Part shown: piece by piece, positions 10,708 through 20,074 of the stretch
Position numbering within the stretch: position 1 is the stretch's first letter
Layout of the letters: each line of letters begins with the position of its first letter
NCBI RefSeq assembly: GCF_900187185.1
Contig: NZ_LT906465.1
Coordinates: 496,001 to 560,000, forward strand
DNA: 64,000 bases
Direction of reading: 5' to 3'
From: Chryseobacterium taklimakanense
Lineage (GTDB): Bacteria; Bacteroidota; Bacteroidia; Flavobacteriales; Weeksellaceae
Notes under the pieces: generated by a model
Told to the model about the DNA's origin: nothing
Database searches by the model: none
What the model saw: only the letters and a program-made list of their open reading frames with translations
Translations under genes and position numbers: made by a program

Positions 10708-11462
10708 TAAGGTGTTTTAGTGTCATCCCATTCGAAAGATTTTTCAATAAATTCACTTCTTATAGGTGGTGTATTTGATAAAACGATGTTTTTCGGAAGA
10801 TTTGCGATTTGCTTGTCTCTGATTTCAGTGTAATAAGCATTTTCATCTTTAATAAATGTTTTATAATCAACAGCACTCGCTTTTTGTGAATAAATTTCTT
10901 TAAACTTACTTGGAACACTCAAATTAGAATTAATCATAACCTTCACTGCTTCAAATGAAAAACTATTTCCAGTTTCAGCAGAAAGAATTAAGCCCGGTAA
11001 TCCGGAAAGTTTCCAAGGACCTTCGGATGAAGGTAATTCATCAGTATACCAAGCTTTATACTCTCTTCCTCTAAATGTTCCAATTGCCAACCTACACTTA
11101 TATCCTAAAATTGTTTTAAATTCATTTAATAATTTCCATTCTATGGGTTTTATAACATCTTTGTAAAAAACTTTATTTTTTTTAAAAAAAATTGCTCCAT
11201 AGTAAACATTTTCCTTATCTTTTTTTAAACTGTTTACATAGATAGGTGATTCTAAGAAATCCTTATCTTTTAATAATTCACCATAATCGGAATAAGTTTT
11301 ATGAAAAATATTAATATTAAAGATTCCATCGACACCATCAATTAAGTATGTAATATAATTCTGTTCTGCACTTTTCTTAATTGATTCATATTCAACAATA
11401 AGATTCTGTCCATAAAGGTTTTTACAAAATATAAATACTAAAATTATTGCTAACCTTTTCAT
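10707..11462 (-). CDS. GLPGLI family secreted protein
   Basis: 251 residues with a signal peptide (MKRLAIILVFIFCKNLYGQ). The family signature is visible as GPWKLSGLPGLILSAE near residue 150, preceded by YKCRLAIGTFRGREYKAWYTDELP. GLPGLI proteins are a Bacteroidetes family of unknown function, found beside TonB-type receptors. The stop codon overlaps the ATG of the receptor gene by one base, so the two are translated together. Upstream, 42 bp away, is a small secreted Cys-containing protein, suggesting a three-gene unit. A periplasmic chaperone or processing role for a small peptide or protein is only a hypothesis. Confidence 0.9.
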   Translation of the reverse strand: MKRLAIILVFIFCKNLYGQNLIVEYESIKKSAEQNYITYLIDGVDGIFNINIFHKTYSDYGELLKDKDFLESPIYVNSLKKDKENVYYGAIFFKKNKVFYKDVIKPIEWKLLNEFKTILGYKCRLAIGTFRGREYKAWYTDELPSSEGPWKLSGLPGLILSAETGNSFSFEAVKVMINSNLSVPSKFKEIYSQKASAVDYKTFIKDENAYYTEIRDKQIANLPKNIVLSNTPPIRSEFIEKSFEWDDTKTP

Positions 11463-11504
11463 AAAAAGATAAAATTATTAATACATTAATTTAAAACAAT
11501 TTTT

Positions 11505-11783
11505 TTAGTTTGGACCACAATCTTCTTCTAATTGTATATTTCTAATGATTACAGAACCATCTTCATTTGATCCACAATCAGTCTCAAAACTTCCAAGGTT
11601 AGTTACCTCTTTGCTTCCGTCACACATTTTCATAGTGACTCTTATGCCTGTTGTACAACTGATAGCATCAGCATTTTTCTCATTATTAATGATATTCAAT
11701 TCATTACTTTCATAAATTCCATTTGCTAAAGTAAATCCAGAAGTTCCAACTGTTAAAAACAGTCCTAATAGTAAATTTTTCAT
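11505..11783 (-). CDS. Small secreted Cys-containing protein, first gene of the GLPGLI operon
   Basis: 92 residues. A signal peptide is clear (MKNLLLGLFLTVGTSGFTLA, cut after Ala-Asn-Ala-like small residues). The mature part is acidic and has four cysteines: SCTTGIRVTMKMCDGSKE, TDCGSNEDG and EEDCGPN, which could form two disulfides in the periplasm or outside the cell. The short beta-rich stretch TGIRVTMKMCDGS resembles multi-copy small exported proteins of Chryseobacterium; no function is known to me. It is the first gene of a unit with the GLPGLI protein and the receptor. It could be the cargo of that pair, a secreted peptide or effector, but this is inference. A 9-12 A homopolymer lies upstream near 11860. 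Confidence 0.7.
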   Translation of the reverse strand: MKNLLLGLFLTVGTSGFTLANGIYESNELNIINNEKNADAISCTTGIRVTMKMCDGSKEVTNLGSFETDCGSNEDGSVIIRNIQLEEDCGPN

Positions 11784-11919
11784 AACGTTTTAATTTTTTA
11801 GTTAAACTTGGTTTTTTGTTTTAATAAAGTGCGCAAATATTAAGAACACATCAAAGAAAAAAAAAAAAAAACTATTTGTGCAAATTTATTATGCAAATTT
11901 CGCTAAACAATCATAAAAA

Positions 11920-12285
11920 TCACCCTTTTGTGTAATATTTATTAATTTCATCTTTTACTTTTTTAGTCAATGAATCAAAAATCAAATCATAAGACTGATC
12001 AATCATTTTCAGAATTAAACTTGGTTTCAAACCTTCACACACTACCGAATTCCAATGTGTTATATTCATATGGTAAGCACCTGTAATTTGTGGAAATTCA
12101 GCGCGCAGTTCCTCGCTCCATTCCGGATCGGTTTTTACAGAAATCGTTAAAGGCTGTGTTTCTAAAGGAACCAGCATAAACATCTTACCGCCAACCTTCA
12201 TCACCAGCATTTCTTCATTAAACGGAAACGTTTCTTTTACTCCTTTTTTGGCGTTGCAGTAATCAAGAATTTGGGTAATATCCAT
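11920..12285 (-). CDS. MmcQ/YjbR family protein
   Basis: 121 residues with the whole family pattern: CNAKKGVKETFPFNEEMLVMKVGGKMFML near the start, SVKTDPEWSEELRAEFP in the middle, and YHMNITHWNSVVCEG before the final helix. The CyaY-like fold of YjbR/MmcQ proteins has been described as DNA-binding, but the cell role is not established. The gene stands alone: about 135 bp separate it from the small secreted protein and about 120 bp from the divergent oxidoreductase. Start ATG at 12283-12285. Confidence 0.85.
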   Translation of the reverse strand: MDITQILDYCNAKKGVKETFPFNEEMLVMKVGGKMFMLVPLETQPLTISVKTDPEWSEELRAEFPQITGAYHMNITHWNSVVCEGLKPSLILKMIDQSYDLIFDSLTKKVKDEINKYYTKG

Positions 12286-12404
12286 AGCAGTATAAATGAT
12301 AAGTGTTAAATGATTAATGATACAAGTTTAGCTTTTTATTTTAAAAAATTTACTAAATTAGTTTCAAAATCATTCATCAACCATCGTTTATCTTTTATAA
12401 AATT

Positions 12405-13061
12405 ATGAAAGCACTTGTTATAGGTGCCACAGGCGCTACAGGAAAAGATTTGGTACACAAACTGCTCAACGATAAAGATTTTGAGGAAGTTCACGCTTTT
12501 GCGAGACGCCCTTTGGACATAGACAACGAAAAACTAAAATCCCACGTCGTAAATTTTGAAAAGCCCGAAGAATGGAAGGATTTGGTAAAAGGCGATGTTG
12601 CCTTTTCGTGCCTGGGAACCACACTGAAAGATGCCGGCAGCAAGGACGCACAGCGCAAAGTGGATTACGATTACCAGTATAATTTTGCGAAAGCTGCTAA
12701 AGAAAATGAAGTTGAAGACTATGTTTTGGTTTCAGCATACGGGGCCAATCCGAAGTCCAAAATATTTTATTCAAGAATGAAGGGCGAACTGGAACAGGCG
12801 GTGAAAGACCTGCACTTCAACAAGATTACCATCTTCCAGCCCGGCATGCTCGAAAGAAAAGACTCGGAGCGCACCGGTGAAGTTTTGGGCGGAAAAATCA
12901 TAAAATTTGTCAACAAACTGGGAATTTGCGAAAGCCAGAAACCCTTGCCTACTGATGTTTTAGCACAGGCAATGGTGAATTCTGCCAAAATAAAATCAAA
13001 CGGATATTCAAAAATAAAACTGGGCAATATTTTCAGTTTTGCCGAGAAAACGAACAGTTAA
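12405..13061 (+). CDS. NAD(P)-binding oxidoreductase (short, SDR-type atypical, HTATIP2-like)
   Basis: 218 residues. The N-terminal Rossmann motif is MKALVIGATGATGKDLVHKLL. CLGTTLKDAGSKDAQRKVDYDY and YVLVSAYGANPKSKIFYSRMKGELEQAV follow, the latter holding the usual YxxxK-like arrangement (Y and K around residues 120-125). This is the pattern of the atypical SDR group that includes human HTATIP2/TIP30. Such proteins bind NADP(H); the substrate is unknown. It stands alone and ends in a shared hairpin with the convergent glutathione peroxidase gene. Confidence 0.8.
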   Translation: MKALVIGATGATGKDLVHKLLNDKDFEEVHAFARRPLDIDNEKLKSHVVNFEKPEEWKDLVKGDVAFSCLGTTLKDAGSKDAQRKVDYDYQYNFAKAAKENEVEDYVLVSAYGANPKSKIFYSRMKGELEQAVKDLHFNKITIFQPGMLERKDSERTGEVLGGKIIKFVNKLGICESQKPLPTDVLAQAMVNSAKIKSNGYSKIKLGNIFSFAEKTNS

Positions 13062-13083
13062 TTTTATCAGATTCTTAAAAAAA

Positions 13084-13126
13084 TTGCCACGAATTCACTG
13101 AGAAAAATTTAGTGCATTCGTGGCAA
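13084..13126. terminator. Long bidirectional hairpin between convergent genes
   Basis: TTGCCACGAATTCACT and AGTGCATTCGTGGCAA pair over about 15 positions with a one-base slip and an 11-base A/T loop. It separates the oxidoreductase (plus) from glutathione peroxidase (minus). Hairpins with the CCACGAATTCAC motif are common intergenic repeats in flavobacteria, so it may be a dispersed repeat as well as a terminator. Confidence 0.7.
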
Positions 13127-13145
13127 AATATTTTCAGGATGGAAA

Positions 13146-13721
13146 CTATTTAAAATATTTCACAATCGCATCATCAGTCGGCTTGGTCGTGCTGATGAAT
13201 GTATCAATCAGTTTACCGTTTTCATCAATTAAAAATTTTGTAAAATTCCAAAGGATTGCCGTGTTTTTTACGCCGTTCAGCTCCTTCTCAGTCAGGTATT
13301 TGAAGATGGGTGCGGTATCATCACCTTTAACGGAAACTTTGGCGGCCATCGGGAAAGTGACACCATAGTTTTTCTGACAAAAAGCACCGATTTCTGCATT
13401 GGTTCCCGGCTCCTGCCCCCCAAAATTATTTGCCGGAAAACCTATGATAACGACTTTATCTTTGTACTGCTGATAAACCTTTTCCAAATCGGCATACTGC
13501 GGCGTGAAACCGCATTCAGAGGCGGTATTTACTATCAGGATTTTCTTTCCCTTATAATCTGCGAAATTAATTTCGCCACCGTCCAGGGATTCTACTTTAT
13601 AATCGTAAATTGTTTTGCCCATATTTTCTGCGGTTTTTTGTTGTGAAACTTCCGTTTTCTGGTTCATGCAGCTTTGCAGGAAAGCGACTGCTGACAAAAG
13701 GAAAATGAATACGCGTTTCAT
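13146..13721 (-). CDS. Glutathione peroxidase-family lipoprotein
   Basis: 191 residues. The N-terminus MKRVFIFLLSAVAFLQSC is a lipoprotein signal with a Cys at the cleavage site, so the protein is likely anchored in the periplasm. The catalytic set is visible: Cys in VNTASECGFTPQY, Gln in GFPANNFGGQEPG, and Trp-Asn in ILWNFTKFL. It is a Cys-type (not Sec-type) enzyme; bacterial members mostly use thioredoxin rather than glutathione to reduce peroxides. The LolA-like gene lies 49 bp upstream on the same strand and may be cotranscribed. Confidence 0.92.
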   Translation of the reverse strand: MKRVFIFLLSAVAFLQSCMNQKTEVSQQKTAENMGKTIYDYKVESLDGGEINFADYKGKKILIVNTASECGFTPQYADLEKVYQQYKDKVVIIGFPANNFGGQEPGTNAEIGAFCQKNYGVTFPMAAKVSVKGDDTAPIFKYLTEKELNGVKNTAILWNFTKFLIDENGKLIDTFISTTKPTDDAIVKYFK

Positions 13722-13769
13722 AATTATATATTTTTAAGGTTTACAGACTAAAATTCTGTTGGTTTTATA

Positions 13770-14435
13770 TTATTTAAATTTGAATGTATTTGCAGGAAAA
13801 ACTTTGTTAATTTCAACCTTGCCAATCAGCATAACGTAATCACTGTCTTTTTTAGCACTGGAACTTTCGATCCTGTAAGGAAACATCAGACTCCCAACCT
13901 TCCTGTAATCGGAATATAACAGCGTCTCATCTTTCTTTTCTTCCTTCAGAAGCATATAGTTTTTAGAATCAAAATAATAATAGGTTTTATTCACATTTTT
14001 AGTGAGTTCTACCTTGTGGCAAACGGCATTGCCCACCTTTTCCTTTCCTAAATATCTTGCTTCAAATCCTTTGCTCTCAAAATCTATAAAATCATTGTCG
14101 AAACCTTCTGCCGCATAGTTGGGATATTCCTGAAGTTTATTGGTAGCGTAGTTCATGGCGTAACCTTTATTACCGTCATAACCCTCAATGGCACTTTCTT
14201 TTTTCCCGATGATGATCGATGTTTTGGTGAGGTTTGGGCGTGCCTGGTATATTTTTATGGGATACTCATCATTCACTCCCAATGTTACTTTTCCCTGGAG
14301 AAAAACACTGTTCAGGAGCTTCCAGTTCGTCAGTCCGCCAGAGACTTCAATGTTTTTGTCTATAATTTCTTTTCCTGTTTGCGCAAAAATCAACTGTGAA
14401 ATTACAAATGCAAAAACTAAAAATATTTTGTTCAT
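13770..14435 (-). CDS. LolA-like outer-membrane lipoprotein-sorting protein
   Basis: 221 residues from the ATG at 14433-14435; an in-frame TTG just upstream is less likely. A signal peptide is present (MNKIFLVFAFVISQLIFAQ). The body is a chain of beta strands: LQGKVTLGV, IKIYQARPNLTKTSIIIGKKESAIEGYDGNKGYAMN, and NKTYYYFDSKNYMLLKEE. These match LolA/LolB-like proteins of unknown cargo that are common in Bacteroidetes. It probably binds a lipid or lipoprotein in the periplasm. No classical lolA partner (lolCDE) is nearby, so a true LolA role is not assured. Confidence 0.7.
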   Translation of the reverse strand: MNKIFLVFAFVISQLIFAQTGKEIIDKNIEVSGGLTNWKLLNSVFLQGKVTLGVNDEYPIKIYQARPNLTKTSIIIGKKESAIEGYDGNKGYAMNYATNKLQEYPNYAAEGFDNDFIDFESKGFEARYLGKEKVGNAVCHKVELTKNVNKTYYYFDSKNYMLLKEEKKDETLLYSDYRKVGSLMFPYRIESSSAKKDSDYVMLIGKVEINKVFPANTFKFK

Positions 14436-14482
14436 CAAATTCTTTCTTAAAATCTTCCAAATATAAAATTTTTAAAATAAAA

Positions 14483-14518
14483 CCATAAAAAAGTGCCGCT
14501 GACATTCATCAGCGGCCG
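14483..14518 (-). terminator. Terminator of the aminotransferase-kdsB unit
   Basis: GCCGCTGA and TCAGCGGC form an eight-base stem with a six-base loop. Read on the minus strand it is followed by a T-run, and it lies just after the kdsB stop. Confidence 0.8.
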
Positions 14519-14539
14519 ATTAAGTTCTGTAATTTTTTT

Positions 14540-15277
14540 TTAAATATTGCCGTTCAGGATGTTGCGGGCTTTTTCCAGATCTTCCGGTACATCGATGCCG
14601 ACACCTACAAAATCGGTCTCAATCATCTTGATTTTCATGCCGTGTTCCAAATAGCGAATGCACTCTATTTTTTCGAGGTTTTCCAGGGGTGACATTTCAA
14701 GCTGTGCAAATTTAAGCAGCGCTTCCTTTCTGAATGCGTAAACGCCAATATGTTTGAAATAGCAAGCATCAACCGATTTTTCGCGGTGATATGGAATGAC
14801 GGAACGGCTGAAGTAAAGAGCAAAACCCTCCAAATCCGTAATTACCTTAACATTGTTCGGGTTTTCAATTTCTTCCTGTTCGGTGAGTTTAATTTTTAAT
14901 GAAGCCAGAGATATCTCCTTATTTTCATCTTCGCGAAAAACCTGAATAAGCTGTTTTAAAGGATCCGTTTTCAGGAACGGTTCATCGCCCTGGACATTCA
15001 CCACGATATCGCAGTCTATATCCTGCACAGCTTCTGCAATGCGGTCGCTACCGGTTTCGTGCAGTCCTGTCATTACGGCATTTCCACCATTTTTTTCAAT
15101 TTCTGTGAAAATAATTTCTGAATCCGTCGCCACGAAAACTTCATCAAAGAGTTTTGTTTCCACGACATTGTCATAGGTTGTGGATATCACGGTTTTGTCG
15201 CCCAGCATTTGCATCAGTTTCCCGGGGAAACGGCTGGCTTGGTAGCGGGCTGGGATTACGGCGATGATCTTCATCAT
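14540..15277 (-). CDS. kdsB: 3-deoxy-manno-octulosonate cytidylyltransferase (CMP-Kdo synthetase)
   Basis: 245 residues. The N-terminal nucleotide-binding motif is [18 protein letters not shown]. The CTP/Mg site is [16 protein letters not shown] near residue 95, and [23 protein letters not shown] and [17 protein letters not shown] match the Kdo-binding half. It activates Kdo with CTP for lipopolysaccharide core synthesis in the cytosol. The first ATG overlaps the stop codon of the aminotransferase gene; a second ATG directly after is equally possible. The pair is translated as a unit, though the link between the functions is not obvious. Confidence 0.95.
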   Translation of the reverse strand: MMKIIAVIPARYQASRFPGKLMQMLGDKTVISTTYDNVVETKLFDEVFVATDSEIIFTEIEKNGGNAVMTGLHETGSDRIAEAVQDIDCDIVVNVQGDEPFLKTDPLKQLIQVFREDENKEISLASLKIKLTEQEEIENPNNVKVITDLEGFALYFSRSVIPYHREKSVDACYFKHIGVYAFRKEALLKFAQLEMSPLENLEKIECIRYLEHGMKIKMIETDFVGVGIDVPEDLEKARNILNGNI

Positions 15278-16527
15278 TTCAGTTTATTCAAAGCGGCTTC
15301 CAGTCTCGGGAACAGATCTCTAACTTCTTCTATGCTCAAACCTCCAACAGAAGCCCGGAACCAAGGCATATTTCGCGAATTTCCAAATGCCGAGAAAGGT
15401 ACCAGCGCAACTCCGGCTTCTTTAATGAGATAGAAAACCAGATCTGTTGAATCTACTACTTGTGAGCCGTCCGGTTTTGTTTTACCGATATAATCCAGCT
15501 CAATTGTGAGGTAAAGTGCCCCCATCGGTTTAATGCTTTCAACGGAGAAACCTTTTGTTTTCATATTCTGAATTCCTTCGTGAAGCGTTTGCAAACTCTC
15601 AGCAATCTTCCCTTTGAAGTCATCCACGAATTCATTTACATCATCAGCATTTTGCATAAAAACGCCGACTGCCTCCTGTTCAGGTTTCGGAGCCCATGCC
15701 CCAACATGAGTGAGAAGTGCTTTCATTTTATCGATAATTTCAGCGGGGCCGAAACTCCAGCCAACCCGCACGCCTGTAGCTGCAAAGCATTTGGAAGTAC
15801 CGTCGATAAAGATGGTATACTTTTTCATTTCAGGGAAAAGCGAAACCGGATTGTAATGCTCTTCCCCAAAAGTTAGCATCGCATAAATCTGGTCATACAT
15901 CAGGTAAAGCGGCTTCTCATCCTCACCTCTTTTGGAATTTTCGTCGAGCACCAGCTTACAGATTTCAGAAAGCTGTTCTTTGGTGAACATCGTTCCGGTA
16001 GGATTTAAAGGCGAACACAACGCCAAAAGAACAGCGCCATCCAAATGCGGCTTCAGGTCTTCGGCTGTTGGCAGATAATTGTTTGATTTAGAAGTTTCAA
16101 CCTCGATTTTATTGGCAGAGGTCAGGTATGCGTAGTGGTTATTATTCCATGAAGGTACCGGATAAACCACTTTATCACCCTCATCTACAATAGTTTTAAA
16201 TGTCGCATAAATTAAAGGGCGCGAACCGCCTGCAACCAAGATGTCGTTTGGTGCATAATCCAGATTCCAACGGTTTTTCAAATCTTCGGAAACTGATTTT
16301 CTGAGACTTAAAAGTCCGTTTGCCGGCGGATAATTGGTCAAATTATTTTTATAGGCTTCCTGAATTCCTTCTTTTAATTTTGACGGAATTGGATATATAT
16401 CTGAATTTAAGTCACCGATGGTCAGATTGGCAATTTCTGCACCTTTCGCCCTTAAATCATTGACCTCATTACCAATTTTAATAATCTCCGAACCAATCAG
16501 ACTGGCCGCTAACTTTGAAATTTTCAC
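15274..16527 (-). CDS. Class I/II aminotransferase (aspartate/aromatic type)
   Basis: 417 residues. The N-terminal helix [14 protein letters not shown] is typical of flavobacterial aspartate aminotransferase-like enzymes. Motifs seen: [30 protein letters not shown] (Asn that contacts PLP), [12 protein letters not shown] (Asp and Tyr) and [20 protein letters not shown], where the Lys in SK forms the Schiff base. The C-terminal Arg in WFRASVGG binds the substrate carboxylate. The start codon at 16525-16527 is GTG. Overlaps kdsB by four bases. Substrate cannot be assigned by eye; aspartate aminotransferase is the most likely. Confidence 0.88.
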   Translation of the reverse strand: MKISKLAASLIGSEIIKIGNEVNDLRAKGAEIANLTIGDLNSDIYPIPSKLKEGIQEAYKNNLTNYPPANGLLSLRKSVSEDLKNRWNLDYAPNDILVAGGSRPLIYATFKTIVDEGDKVVYPVPSWNNNHYAYLTSANKIEVETSKSNNYLPTAEDLKPHLDGAVLLALCSPLNPTGTMFTKEQLSEICKLVLDENSKRGEDEKPLYLMYDQIYAMLTFGEEHYNPVSLFPEMKKYTIFIDGTSKCFAATGVRVGWSFGPAEIIDKMKALLTHVGAWAPKPEQEAVGVFMQNADDVNEFVDDFKGKIAESLQTLHEGIQNMKTKGFSVESIKPMGALYLTIELDYIGKTKPDGSQVVDSTDLVFYLIKEAGVALVPFSAFGNSRNMPWFRASVGGLSIEEVRDLFPRLEAALNKLK

Positions 16528-16605
16528 TTGATATAATTTTAATTTCGTTACGCAAATTTAGTCTATTTCTGCTTTTAATTTTTGAAGTAATTAAATGATT
16601 TTCCA

Positions 16606-16636
16606 AATAAAAAAACCGGACTTATCTTCCGGTTCT
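16606..16636 (-). terminator. Terminator of the phosphohexomutase gene
   Basis: AACCGGA and TTCCGGTT form a stem with a short loop, followed on the minus strand by a run of seven Ts. It is six bases after the stop codon at 16642. Confidence 0.85.
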
Positions 16637-16641
16637 CGTTT

Positions 16642-18369
16642 TTATAGATTTAAATCTGTCTTTACCTGATCAATCTTGGCACCTAATGTCTGAAGTTTTT
16701 GTTTAAAATCATCCTGAGAAGCAATCTGATCTTTCACTGAAACATAAAACTTGATTTTCGGCTCAGTTCCTGAAGGGCGAACGCAAACTTTTGTGCCGTC
16801 TTCAGTATAATAAATCAATACATTCGATTTCGGAATGTCATCCATAGTTTCTTTTCCGTGGGCGAGTGTTTTAGTTTGCTCCTTATAATCGCGGATTTCA
16901 GCAACCGGTGAACCTGCGATTTCTTTTGGTGGATTCTCCCGGAAGTTTACCATCATCTGCTGAATTTCCTCTGCCCCTGTTCTGCCCTTTTTCACTACAT
17001 TGATCAAACCTTCGTAGTACATTCCGGTTTCTTTGTAGATATCAATCAGATACTGGAACATCGAGCTTCCGTTGGCTTTGCACCAGGCTGCAATTTCGCA
17101 GGCCAAAAGTATGGAACCGCAGGAATCTTTGTCTCGAACGAAATCTCCGGTCATAAATCCGAAGGATTCCTCACCGCCGCAAACGAATTTTTCAGTGCCT
17201 TCTGCGTCGCGAATCATTTTGCCGATCCATTTGAAACCTGTAAGCCCAGCTTTGCATTCCACACCAAATTTTTCAGCGATATCAAAGAAAATATCCGAAG
17301 TTACGATGGTAGAACCAATGAACTCTTTTCCGGTGATTTTTCCGGCTTTTTTCCATTGGTCGAGGATGTAGTAAGTTAAGATTGTATTGCATTGGTTGCC
17401 ATTCAGCAGCTGCATTTCACCGTCTAAATTTCTTACCGCAATTCCAAGCCTGTCGCCGTCCGGATCTGTACCAATTACGATATCGGCGTTGGTGATTCTG
17501 GCTAAATTCATTGCCATTTCCAGGGCAGCAGGTTCTTCCGGGTTTGGAGATTCTACAGTTGGGAAATTTCCGCTCGGAATCATCTGTTCTGTTACGAGGT
17601 CAATTTTCTTAAAACCGGCTTTCTCAAGCGCTTTAGGAACAGTTGTGTAGGTTGTGCCGTGGATGGACGTAAATACGATATTCAGATCATCGTATCCCGT
17701 TCTATCTTTTTGGTAGAGTGAATGTTCTATGCACGCATTGATATAAACATCGTCCTGTTCTTCACCGATCCATTCAATTAAATCATCATTACCATTGAAT
17801 TTAATCATATCAAATTCTGTAGAATACACTTCTTTAATGATATTTTCATCATGCGGCGGAACTACCTGTGCACCGTCATTCCAATAGACTTTGTATCCGT
17901 TGTATTCCGGTGGATTGTGAGAGGCGGTGAGAACGATTCCGGCGTTACATTTTTTATGACGAACGGTGAACGACAGTTCCGGTGTCGGCCTGTGGTTTTT
18001 AAACAGTAAAACTTTTATACCGTTGGCTGTCAGCACGTCAGCAACCAGTTTCCCGAATTCTTTTGAGTTGTTGCGAACGTCATAGGCAATGGCTACTTTG
18101 ATCTCCTCTCCCGGAAACTGCTGCAAAAGATAATTTGCCAAACCTTGAGTGGCCTGTCCCAGTGTATATTTGTTGAGACGGTTTGTCCCCACGCCCATAA
18201 TTCCGCGCATACCGCCGGTCCCGAATTCCAAAGCCCTGTAAAACGAGTCATCAAGGTCTGCAGAACCGGATTTGATGAGCATTTCTACGGCATTTCTTGT
18301 TTCTTCGTCAAATCCTTCACCGAGCCAGAGTTTGGCTTTTTCTAACGGTGATAAATTTTCTGTTATCAT
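16642..18369 (-). CDS. Phospho-sugar mutase (phosphoglucomutase/phosphomannomutase)
   Basis: 575 residues, the usual length of the long PGM2-like bacterial group. The catalytic phosphoserine loop is VLTASHNPPEYNGYKVYW near residue 140, the metal loop is IGTDPDGDRLGIAVR near residue 300, the sugar-binding loop is CGGEESFGFMTGDFVRDKD near residue 400, and the phosphate-binding loop is CVRPSGTEPKIKFY near the C-terminus. All four active-site loops are intact. It interconverts hexose 1- and 6-phosphates for cell-wall and exopolysaccharide precursors. It lies 14 bp after the DUF2807 lipoprotein gene and is probably the last gene of a unit with DUF4199-GT2-DUF2807. Confidence 0.93.
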   Translation of the reverse strand: MITENLSPLEKAKLWLGEGFDEETRNAVEMLIKSGSADLDDSFYRALEFGTGGMRGIMGVGTNRLNKYTLGQATQGLANYLLQQFPGEEIKVAIAYDVRNNSKEFGKLVADVLTANGIKVLLFKNHRPTPELSFTVRHKKCNAGIVLTASHNPPEYNGYKVYWNDGAQVVPPHDENIIKEVYSTEFDMIKFNGNDDLIEWIGEEQDDVYINACIEHSLYQKDRTGYDDLNIVFTSIHGTTYTTVPKALEKAGFKKIDLVTEQMIPSGNFPTVESPNPEEPAALEMAMNLARITNADIVIGTDPDGDRLGIAVRNLDGEMQLLNGNQCNTILTYYILDQWKKAGKITGKEFIGSTIVTSDIFFDIAEKFGVECKAGLTGFKWIGKMIRDAEGTEKFVCGGEESFGFMTGDFVRDKDSCGSILLACEIAAWCKANGSSMFQYLIDIYKETGMYYEGLINVVKKGRTGAEEIQQMMVNFRENPPKEIAGSPVAEIRDYKEQTKTLAHGKETMDDIPKSNVLIYYTEDGTKVCVRPSGTEPKIKFYVSVKDQIASQDDFKQKLQTLGAKIDQVKTDLNL

Positions 18370-18382
18370 AAAATTTAATTTT

Positions 18383-19087
18383 TTAATCTAATTCTTTGTT
18401 TTCAATCTTAGCAGTTTTATCCGCTTTAAAGCGCCTGACCGGATCATTATAAAACAACAGTTTAGAAGTATTCTGAAGGTTTCCTTTCAGAGTGTCTTTC
18501 ACATCAACCTCAGTATAACTGCCGTTTTTCGCCTGCAGATCCAGATTTGTAATTACCCAGTAAGGTGCGATGATATGGGCTGTATCTCCAATTTTAATCA
18601 GGGCATCTTTGGTTTTTCCGGTAAAATTTGCACGGCTGGTATTCTGCATTTCCACTGCTGCCCGTCTTGAGTTTAAAGCTCCTATAAATTTAGCGTTATT
18701 TTTTAAATTCAGTTTAAAATTATCGGTCTTTATATCCCCTGAGATATTGAGTTCGACGCTGTCGGAAACTGAAATTTTTTCAGGATTGTATTTGGAATAA
18801 ACGGTGATATTATAGAAATCCACACCTTGTGTCTCACGCTTTTCAACAATATTTAAAGTTTTGTCAGAAACATTGATCTTAAGATTTTTTGCTACATTTT
18901 CGTAAGTTTCAACATTCACGAAATTCTTGGGACTGTTGACAAAAAATACTTTAAATTTACCCTGAAGGTTCAAGTTACTGAAATCTTCAACCTGAATGTC
19001 TTTGCTTTCAATATTGCCTTTGGGAGTGACTTTTCCGCAGGAAATGACAATTAGGTTTATCCAAAGAACGAGAAGAATTCGTTTCAT
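18383..19087 (-). CDS. DUF2807 (head GIN domain) lipoprotein
   Basis: 234 residues from the ATG at 19085-19087 (MKRILLVLWINLIVISCGK), a lipoprotein signal with Cys at the cleavage site; an upstream in-frame TTG would add four residues and is unlikely. The rest is a right-handed beta-helix-like repeat: VEDFSNLNLQGKFKVFF, LNIVEKRE, ISVSDSVELNISGDI, FKLNLKNNAKFIG and ANFTGKTKDALIKIGDTA. This is the GIN/DUF2807 domain found in putative secreted adhesins of Bacteroidetes. Here it is probably anchored in the outer membrane. It follows the glycosyltransferase gene after 12 bp. Function unknown. Confidence 0.8.
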   Translation of the reverse strand: MKRILLVLWINLIVISCGKVTPKGNIESKDIQVEDFSNLNLQGKFKVFFVNSPKNFVNVETYENVAKNLKINVSDKTLNIVEKRETQGVDFYNITVYSKYNPEKISVSDSVELNISGDIKTDNFKLNLKNNAKFIGALNSRRAAVEMQNTSRANFTGKTKDALIKIGDTAHIIAPYWVITNLDLQAKNGSYTEVDVKDTLKGNLQNTSKLLFYNDPVRRFKADKTAKIENKELD

Positions 19088-19099
19088 TTTTAAGTTCAA

Positions 19100-20059
19100 T
19101 TAAATCACTTCTTCAATATGGTAATTCTTGTGCTCGCGGTTCGTTCTGATAATCAGTTCTCCCAGAAAACCCCCGATAAACAGTAAAGTTCCTAAAATCA
19201 TCATCGTCAAAGCGATAAAAAACCACGGATTTTCTGCGATTAAATTTCCATAAATCCCTCTGGAAACGTCGATGAGCTTGGAAATTCCCAACCAAAGAGC
19301 CGACAGAAATCCGACGATGAACATCAGTGTTCCCACCGCACCAAAAAAATGCATGGGCCGGCCGCCAAAACGGCTCACAAACCATAAGGTCACCAAATCC
19401 AAAAATCCGCGTACAAATCTTTCCGTACCAAATTTTGAAGTTCCGTACGGCCTGGCCTGGTGCTGAACAGGTTTCTCAGTAATTCTTCTGAAACCGGCAT
19501 TGGCTGCCAAAACAGGGATGTAGCGGTGCATGTCGCCATAAACGTCAATAGATTTTACCACCTGGTGTTTGTAGGCTTTCAGGCCGCAGTTGAAATCGTG
19601 TAGCGATACACCGGAAACCTTGCTGGCAGCAGCATTGAACAGCTTTGACGGAAGATTTTTCGTCATCACATTGTCGAAGCGCTTCTTTTTCCAGCCGGAG
19701 ACGATGTCGTAATTTTCATTTTTTACCATCGAATACAGTTCAGGAATTTCCTCAGGAAAATCCTGTAAGTCAGCATCCATGGTAATCACAACATCACCTT
19801 TCGCCCTCTCGAAAGCGGCATGAAGCGCCTGTGATTTACCATAATTCCTGGAAAATTTAATCCCATGAATCTGCGGATGGCTTATTTTTAGATTTTCAAT
19901 GATGGTCCACGATAAATCGGTGCTGCCGTCGTCAACAAACCATATTTCGTAGGACAGATTATTGGTTCTGCAAACGCTGTCGATACGGGAAAAAAGTTCT
20001 TCAAGGCTTTCTTCTTCGTTCAGAAGCGGAATTACTATAGATAAATTAGGCTGATTCAA
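19100..20059 (-). CDS. Family 2 glycosyltransferase (GtrB/DPM1-like, polyprenyl-phosphate type)
   Basis: 319 residues. The GT-A domain starts SIVIPLLNEEESLEELF, has WFVDDGSTDLSW near residue 40 and the metal motif VVITMDADLQDFPEE near residue 95. After residue 225 are two membrane segments (RPMHFFGAVGTLMFIVGFLSALWLG and a second near 270-300). This is the layout of enzymes that load a sugar from UDP/GDP-sugar onto polyprenyl phosphate. The start codon is TTG at 20057-20059; a stop codon precedes it in frame, so TTG or an internal start must be used. The role is probably envelope polysaccharide modification; the sugar is unknown. Confidence 0.88.
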   Translation of the reverse strand: MNQPNLSIVIPLLNEEESLEELFSRIDSVCRTNNLSYEIWFVDDGSTDLSWTIIENLKISHPQIHGIKFSRNYGKSQALHAAFERAKGDVVITMDADLQDFPEEIPELYSMVKNENYDIVSGWKKKRFDNVMTKNLPSKLFNAAASKVSGVSLHDFNCGLKAYKHQVVKSIDVYGDMHRYIPVLAANAGFRRITEKPVQHQARPYGTSKFGTERFVRGFLDLVTLWFVSRFGGRPMHFFGAVGTLMFIVGFLSALWLGISKLIDVSRGIYGNLIAENPWFFIALTMMILGTLLFIGGFLGELIIRTNREHKNYHIEEVI

Positions 20060-20074
20060 TTATTTCTTGAGTTT

